From assembly GCA_902778285.1 (NCBI GenBank), contig CACYXC010000012.1:1-64000 (forward strand): 64,000 bases of DNA, in the 5' to 3' direction. Each line of letters starts with the position of its first letter. The first letter of the stretch is position 1. The notes under the pieces are model-generated. The model made no database searches, was not told the DNA's origin, and saw only the letters and a program-made list of their open reading frames with translations. The DNA comes from Oscillospiraceae bacterium. GTDB lineage: Bacteria > Bacillota > Clostridia > Oscillospirales > Oscillospiraceae. Below are positions 59,478 through 64,000 of this stretch, piece after piece. Made by a program: the position numbers and the translations under genes.

Positions 59478-62060
59478 TCAGGGAGAGGGGAAGATGCCGA
59501 TACCGGTGATATGGGGGTTGGGCCCCTCGTACCAGTAGAGGAAGCCCTCCAGGTCGACGGTAGCCCCCACGGTCAGGCTCTTGACCGCCTCGTAGACGTC
59601 GGAGCCAGCGGGGCAGAGATCGGATTCCACCGTGAAGGTGTAGGTCGCCTCATCCAGCGTGACGTTGAAATACAGGTCGCTGCCGTCCTCGCCGGAGCCG
59701 TCCCAGTTGTACAGGAAGGCGGCGCCGCCCTCAGACTCGGCAACCACAGCGCCCTTGATGGAGACCATCCGGTTCATGTTCTCGGCAAGCTCCTCGGTCC
59801 CAAGCAGCTCGGTCACGTCCACGGGCTCCGCGAGGAAGGCCTCGTCGCTCTCGAGCAGCTCAAAGCTCGCGTCGACGATCTCCACTTCGCCGGCCCACTC
59901 GGACTTGAAGCCCTGCACGCGGATCTTGGCGCCGGGAACGAAGCTGTCATACTCCTCCTGGGTGCAGGGCAGACGGTAGACGAAGTAGGCGCCGCTGTGA
60001 TCGGCCAGATACAGGCTGGTGTTGCCGTACTCCTCGGAGTAGAGCTGCGCCGCCTGCACATAGCCCTCGATGACGACCTCGGTGTCGATCTCGGCGTCGG
60101 CGTACTCGGCGTAGGTCATCACGCCTTCGCCCTTCTCTTCAACGATCTCCTCGGCGGGAGCTTCCTCAGCGGGAGCTTCCTCCTCGGCGGGAGCTTCCTC
60201 AGCGGGAGCTTCCTCCTCGGCGGGAGCTTCCTCAGCGGGAGCTTCCTCCTCGGCGGGAGCTTCCTCAGCAGGAGCTTCCTCCTCGGCGGGAGCTTCCTCA
60301 GCGGGAGCTTCCTCAGCGGGAGCTTCCTCCTCGGCGGGAGCTTCTTCGGCGACAGCTTCCGCGGCAACAGCGGCGGCAGCGGCAGCATCAGCCTCTGCGG
60401 CAGCGTCCGCTTCCTCGACGACAGGGGCGGCCTCGACTACGCTGAGGGCAGTGGCCTGGAGATTGGGTCCCTCATACCAGTACAGGAAGCCCTCCAGATC
60501 GATCACATCGCCGACCTGCAGATTCTCGACCGCCTGGTAGACCTCGGTCTCCTCGTTGCAGAGGTAATACTCCACACAGAACTCATATGTAGTATCGCCG
60601 AACGTGACCTTGAAGTACAGGTCGTCGGTCTTCTCCTCCGGGTTCTTGTAGGCAAAGGCGGCGCCGTCCTCGTCGTAAGGCTCGACGGTCACGCCCTTGA
60701 AGCAAACAAGCTGGTTCATGTGCTGGATCATATCGACGGTGCCCCAGACCTCGGTGATGTCCTTGGCCTCGGCAATAAAGGGCTCGCCCTCGAGCAGCTC
60801 AAAGCTGGCGTCGGTGATCTCCACCTCGCCGGCCCACTCGGACTTGAAGCCCTTGACCAGGATCTTCTGGCCGGGGACCAGCTTCTCGTTGTCTTCCTCA
60901 GAGCAGGCCAGCTCGTAGATGAAGTAGGCGCCGTCCTCGTCTGCAGCGTAGACGGTGACCTTGTTGTCCCACCAGCTCTGCTTGGCCTGGACATAGCACT
61001 CGACGGCGACCTCGGTGTCAACCTCGGCGGCGGCATAGTCGGCATAGCTCATGATGGCGGGAGCTTCCTCAGCGGGAGCCTCCTCAGCAGGGGCTTCCTC
61101 GGCGGGAGCCTCCGCGGCGACGGCCGCGGCCGCGGCCGCGTCAGCCTCGGCGGAAGCTTCCGCTTCCGCCATTACGGTGGCGGCCTCCACGACCGTAAGG
61201 GAGGTGGCCTGGAGGTTGGGACCCTCGTAGAAGTACAGGAAGCCTTCCACATCGATCACGTCGCCGACCTGCAGATTCTCGACGGCCTTGTAGACATCGG
61301 TCTCATCGCTGCAGAGATAATACTCCACGCAGAACTCATAGGTCGTATCGCCGGCGCTGACCTTGAAGTACAGGTCGTCGGTTTTCTCCTCGGGGTTCTT
61401 GTAGGCAAAGGCGGCGCCGGACTCGTCATAAGGCTCGACGGTCAGCCCGGAAAAGACGACCAGCTGATTCATATAGTCCGTCATGCTGGGATCGCCCCAG
61501 GCCTCGTCGGCATTTTTGGCCTCGGCGATAAAGGGCTCGCCCTCGAGCAGCTCAAAGCTGGCGTCGGTGATCTCCACCTCGCCGGCCCACTCGGATTTGA
61601 AGCCCTTGACAAGGATTTTCTGGCCGGGGACCAGTTTCTCGTTGTCCTCCTCGGAGCAGGCCAGTTCGTAGATAAAGTAGGCGCCGTCCTCGTCGGCGGC
61701 ATAAACGGTGACCTTGTTGTCCCACCAGCTCTGCTTGGCCTGGACATAGCACTCGACGGCGACTTCGCTGTCTGTCTCGGCGGCGACATAGTCGGCATAG
61801 CTCAGGATGGGAGCCTCCTCGGCAGGTTCCTCAACGGGAGCCTCCTCAGCAGGAGCTTCCTCAGCGGGAGCTTCCTCGGCGGGAGCTTCCTCGGCGGGAG
61901 CTTCCTCGACGGGAGCTTCCTCGGCTGGAGCTTCCTCGGCTGGAGCCTCCTCGACAGGCACCTCGGTCGCGGGAGCGGGGGCGGGGGCTGCGCTCTCGCC
62001 GCAGGCGGCCAGCGAGAAGATCATGCACAGCGCAAGAAGCAGCGCAAACAGCTTTTTCAT
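59478..62060 (-). CDS. Large three-module lipoprotein with EAPAEEA repeats
   Basis: The 860-residue protein has a lipoprotein signal ending in SLAAC (Cys20). A Glu-Ala-Pro spacer follows, then three similar modules of about 200 residues (about 85-290, 338-560 and 655-860) separated by further EAPAEEA and Ala-rich linkers. Each module opens with a SYADY/TYAEY phrase and repeats an OB-fold-like unit (VEGYVQA, VPGAKIRVQGFKSEWAGEVEI, DLEGFLYWYEGPN). Modules 1 and 2 are nearly identical over long stretches; module 3 is more divergent. It is probably surface-exposed; the ligand is unknown. AAGGAGG precedes the ATG. It is monocistronic. Confidence 0.88.
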   Translation of the reverse strand: MKKLFALLLALCMIFSLAACGESAAPAPAPATEVPVEEAPAEEAPAEEAPVEEAPAEEAPAEEAPAEEAPAEEAPVEEPAEEAPILSYADYVAAETDSEVAVECYVQAKQSWWDNKVTVYAADEDGAYFIYELACSEEDNEKLVPGQKILVKGFKSEWAGEVEITDASFELLEGEPFIAEAKNADEAWGDPSMTDYMNQLVVFSGLTVEPYDESGAAFAYKNPEEKTDDLYFKVSAGDTTYEFCVEYYLCSDETDVYKAVENLQVGDVIDVEGFLYFYEGPNLQATSLTVVEAATVMAEAEASAEADAAAAAAVAAEAPAEEAPAEEAPAEEAPAIMSYADYAAAEVDTEVAVECYVQAKQSWWDNKVTVYAADEDGAYFIYELACSEEDNEKLVPGQKILVKGFKSEWAGEVEITDASFELLEGEPFIAEAKDITEVWGTVDMIQHMNQLVCFKGVTVEPYDEDGAAFAYKNPEEKTDDLYFKVTFGDTTYEFCVEYYLCNEETEVYQAVENLQVGDVIDLEGFLYWYEGPNLQATALSVVEAAPVVEEADAAAEADAAAAAAVAAEAVAEEAPAEEEAPAEEAPAEEAPAEEEAPAEEAPAEEEAPAEEAPAEEEAPAEEAPAEEEAPAEEAPAEEIVEEKGEGVMTYAEYADAEIDTEVVIEGYVQAAQLYSEEYGNTSLYLADHSGAYFVYRLPCTQEEYDSFVPGAKIRVQGFKSEWAGEVEIVDASFELLESDEAFLAEPVDVTELLGTEELAENMNRMVSIKGAVVAESEGGAAFLYNWDGSGEDGSDLYFNVTLDEATYTFTVESDLCPAGSDVYEAVKSLTVGATVDLEGFLYWYEGPNPHITGIGIFPSP
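60130..60350 (-). repeat. Tandem GAGGAAGCTCCCGCC coding repeat in the large lipoprotein
   Basis: About fifteen short near-identical units encode the EAPAEEA linker before module 3. A similar tract lies at 61800-61960. Such tracts are prone to length change by slippage. Confidence 0.8.
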
Positions 62061-62110
62061 TCAATGTCCTCCTTCAAAATGGTGAAAAATTTGTTGCAGG
62101 AACTGATGAT

Positions 62111-62138
62111 ATTATAACCGGATTGCCAGAGAAATCAA
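62111..62138 (-). promoter_or_regulatory. Promoter of the large lipoprotein gene
   Basis: On the minus strand TTGATT (62138-62133) and TATAAT (62116-62111) are spaced 16 bp, about 50 bp before the ATG. Confidence 0.6.
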
Positions 62139-62200
62139 GGTTTTGTGACAGGTCGTTAAATGATTGCCGATTTGATAACATTCTTTGCCGGGTCGGGCGA

Positions 62201-62238
62201 AAAATACCCGCGGCCGTCGGATACGGCCGCGGTATTTT
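62201..62238 (-). terminator. Terminator of the sugar ABC transporter operon
   Basis: AAAATACCCGCGGCCGT with a complementary arm forms a GC-rich stem, flanked by A and T tracts. Confidence 0.85.
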
Positions 62239-62257
62239 CTGGAACGGTATGGATGCT

Positions 62258-63850
62258 TCAGCTTTTCTTTCGCCTTCGGATCGCGCCGATCCCGGCGAAG
62301 ATGCCGATCAGCACCCAGGCCCCGGCGAGCGCGCCGAGCAGAAGGACCGCAGTGCGCGGCAGGGGACCGAGTTCCGTCGGCCCGCCCGCATCGGCGGCGT
62401 GTATCTGATCCAGACGATAGAGGGAGTTGACGTCGGAGAACAGCTTCTGCATATAGGCCTCGTCTACCGTCTGCTTGCGGCGCACGGACTTTGTGATCTC
62501 CTCGATCATCTGGCCCGCCGCGTCGCGCAGGGAGGTGGAGCCGTTGAAGACCGGCGTGGTGAAGGTGTTGGCGGTGTTTTCCATTAACAGCTTCGTCGCC
62601 GCGATCTTTACTGCGTAATGCTCGTTGTTGTCCTCGCCGGCGCGGGAGAGATAGTCCTGGTATTCCTCGCTCTCCCTCGCCTTGGAGGTCACGGGAGAGT
62701 AGCCCTCGGTCCCGGCATAGGCGATCTGTACTTCGTTGGTCAGAAGATACTGCGTGAAGAGCCAGGATGCGAGCACCACCTGAGGATCTTCTTTATTGAA
62801 AATGCACAGAGAGGGACCCTGGGAAATCATGACAGGGTGCTCCGGATCGAATTGAGGAACCGGGAGCACGGCGGTCTCAAACTGCACGAGCTTGTCCGCG
62901 CTGATATCCAGCAGCGGAGCGTCCGAGCCGATCCAGGTGGCGCCGGCGGTGGAGTCCACCGCGAAGATGCACTGGCCCGCGTTGAGGAAGTTCGCGGGGT
63001 AGGAGGAGATCTTGAAGGTGGAGAAGGCGCCGTTTTTGACGTGGCCCGCGATGGTGTAGAGCAGTTCCTTCGTCGTGTCGTTGAAGATCTCGATCCCGCC
63101 GGCGGTGGTGGAGTAGCCAGCGCCCTTTTGCCGGAGCATCTGGATCATCATGTTGTCCGTGGACTTGTAGATGAAGGGGATCATGACCTTCTGGCCGTTG
63201 AGCAGGAAGTTGCCGTCGGCGCCCTTGGCCATGGCGGCCTCGGAGACCTCCCACACGAAGTCCCAGGTCAGGATCTCGGGCAGGGTGTAGCCAAGCTTTT
63301 CCACAAAGGTTTTGTTGACGTAGCAGGCCTCGGTGGAGCGCATGTAGGGCACCGCGTAGCTCACGCCGCCGATGACGCACTCCGCGAGGAACTCGGGGAT
63401 CACCTCGCCCGCGTCCGGCCCGTCATAGCGCAGCTCCGTCCCGCCGAAGCCGAAGCGCCTGTCGGCGAACAGATCGTCCAGCGGCACGACCACGTCCTCA
63501 CCGGTCATGTAGGTGGCGATATGGTCCGGGTAGGTGACGCAGATGTTGGGCGTGGTGTCGGTGGCGATGTTGGTGATGACGTCGTTGTAGATCTTGCCGT
63601 AATCGGTGTAGAGGCGCATGTTTACTTTGATGTTGGGATAGAGCGCCTCAAAGTCCGCGATGGCCTTCTGGTAGATGGCCGTCTGCACCTTGTTGGTGTC
63701 GTTCTTGGCCCAGAATGTGATCTCGTACTCGCGCGAGTCGTCGAAGCTCTCCGGCACGGCGAAGGCGACGCGCTCCGGCGAGCCGTGGCAGGCACACAGC
63801 GGCAGCAGCATCACAAGGCAGAGCAGGAGACAGGCGAGACGTTTTTTCAT
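62258..63850 (-). CDS. Sugar ABC transporter substrate-binding lipoprotein with C-terminal membrane helix
   Basis: The 530-residue protein has a lipobox (LCAC, Cys21) and a family-1 extracellular solute-binding fold (YEITFWAKNDTNKV, IADFEALYPNIKV, FAVDSTAGATWIGSDAP). A sugar ligand is expected. It ends in a hydrophobic helix at about 500-522 and a basic RRRKKS tail, so it may be anchored at both ends, which is uncommon for binding proteins. Its ATG overlaps the permease stop by 4 bp (ATGA). Confidence 0.9.
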   Translation of the reverse strand: MKKRLACLLLCLVMLLPLCACHGSPERVAFAVPESFDDSREYEITFWAKNDTNKVQTAIYQKAIADFEALYPNIKVNMRLYTDYGKIYNDVITNIATDTTPNICVTYPDHIATYMTGEDVVVPLDDLFADRRFGFGGTELRYDGPDAGEVIPEFLAECVIGGVSYAVPYMRSTEACYVNKTFVEKLGYTLPEILTWDFVWEVSEAAMAKGADGNFLLNGQKVMIPFIYKSTDNMMIQMLRQKGAGYSTTAGGIEIFNDTTKELLYTIAGHVKNGAFSTFKISSYPANFLNAGQCIFAVDSTAGATWIGSDAPLLDISADKLVQFETAVLPVPQFDPEHPVMISQGPSLCIFNKEDPQVVLASWLFTQYLLTNEVQIAYAGTEGYSPVTSKARESEEYQDYLSRAGEDNNEHYAVKIAATKLLMENTANTFTTPVFNGSTSLRDAAGQMIEEITKSVRRKQTVDEAYMQKLFSDVNSLYRLDQIHAADAGGPTELGPLPRTAVLLLGALAGAWVLIGIFAGIGAIRRRKKS

Positions 63851-64000
63851 CCCTTGGTCCCTCCCCTCGAAACACCGGCCATGATCTTCTTGTGGAAGAC
63901 CAGGAACAGGATGATCAGCGGCACGGAGATGACCACGACGGCAGCCATCATGGCGGGGATGTTCTCGCGGCCGAAGCCGTTCTCGCGGATCTCCTGGATG
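63847..64000 (-). CDS. Carbohydrate ABC transporter permease (MalG-like), C-terminal end only
   Basis: The last 50 codons of a minus-strand gene that continues past the window edge are visible. They contain NIPAMMAAVVVISVPLIILFL and end KKIMAGVSRGGTKG, the typical last membrane helix and cytoplasmic tail of MalG-type permeases. It is translationally coupled to the binding-protein gene. Confidence 0.85.
   Translation of the reverse strand, partial: IQEIRENGFGRENIPAMMAAVVVISVPLIILFLVFHKKIMAGVSRGGTKG

Noticed and set aside
59511..62117. An 868-codon open frame antisense to the large lipoprotein
   Set aside because: Repetitive GEE/APA codons give an open complementary frame (GGSFLSGSFLL-type repeats). 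No promoter or ribosome binding site fits and the sense strand has a clear lipoprotein signal.

Overview
The window is high-GC (about 60%) chromosomal DNA from a Gram-positive, spore-lineage Clostridia bacterium, most likely an Oscillospiraceae/Ruminococcaceae gut organism related to Oscillibacter or Flavonifractor. The reasons are: Firmicutes-type gene order (phoH-ybeY-era-yqzL-recO and mraZ-rsmH-ftsL-pbp-murE-mraY-ftsW-murG-murA-ftsQ-ftsZ); sporulation genes (yqfC, yqfD, ylbJ-like); a MurE with the meso-diaminopimelate motif; frequent TTG/GTG starts with strong purine-rich ribosome binding sites; and short GC-rich intergenic repeats typical of that family. I saw no rRNA, tRNA, CRISPR array, phage or complete insertion sequence. 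The species assignment is inference.

Layout. 0.2-9.3 kb: prmA; a minus-strand response regulator - sensor kinase - HtrA protease operon; an M20 dipeptidase; a frameshifted membrane coiled-coil repeat protein; a YgjP-type metallopeptidase. 9.5-14.7 kb: two tandem leucine-rich-repeat lipoproteins with a DegV protein, then a minus-strand cdsA - lipid kinase pair. 14.9-20.4 kb: a HerA-like ATPase, a small helical protein, GluQ-RS, a PadR/DUF2812 pair and an MBL-fold hydrolase. 20.8-28.7 kb: NUDIX hydrolase, murA, WalJ/YycJ-like MBL protein, rlmH, DUF2007 protein, phosphohexomutase, a two-gene chromate transporter and a YlbJ-like protein. 28.9-41.4 kb: yqfC-yqfD-phoH, ybeY, era, yqzL, recO, mutS2, HPr, a DMT transporter, uvrC, rsmD, coaD and a coiled-coil protein. 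41.6-55 kb: the division and cell-wall (dcw) cluster, which lacks murF and murD here. 55-64 kb: YihY-type membrane protein, methyltransferase, CsoR-type regulator, THEP1-like NTPase, GNAT, FRG-domain protein, a very large three-module lipoprotein, and a sugar ABC transporter running off the right edge.

The genes are mostly housekeeping: peptidoglycan precursor synthesis and septation, phospholipid synthesis, ribosome and tRNA maturation, DNA repair. The unusual content lies between genes. At least five unrelated families of short, non-coding, hairpin-rich elements occupy the intergenic spaces. The most striking has six copies between 1.3 and 24.5 kb. Each copy sits between two copies of the local gene-end hairpin (24-31 bp, different at each locus). 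The five closely related copies share imperfect terminal inverted repeats beginning TCARRCTG. This looks like a small non-autonomous mobile element that targets transcription terminators and duplicates the whole hairpin. Its internal stems, and those of a second family placed directly after stop codons in the dcw cluster, differ in sequence between copies but stay self-complementary, so structure is conserved rather than sequence.
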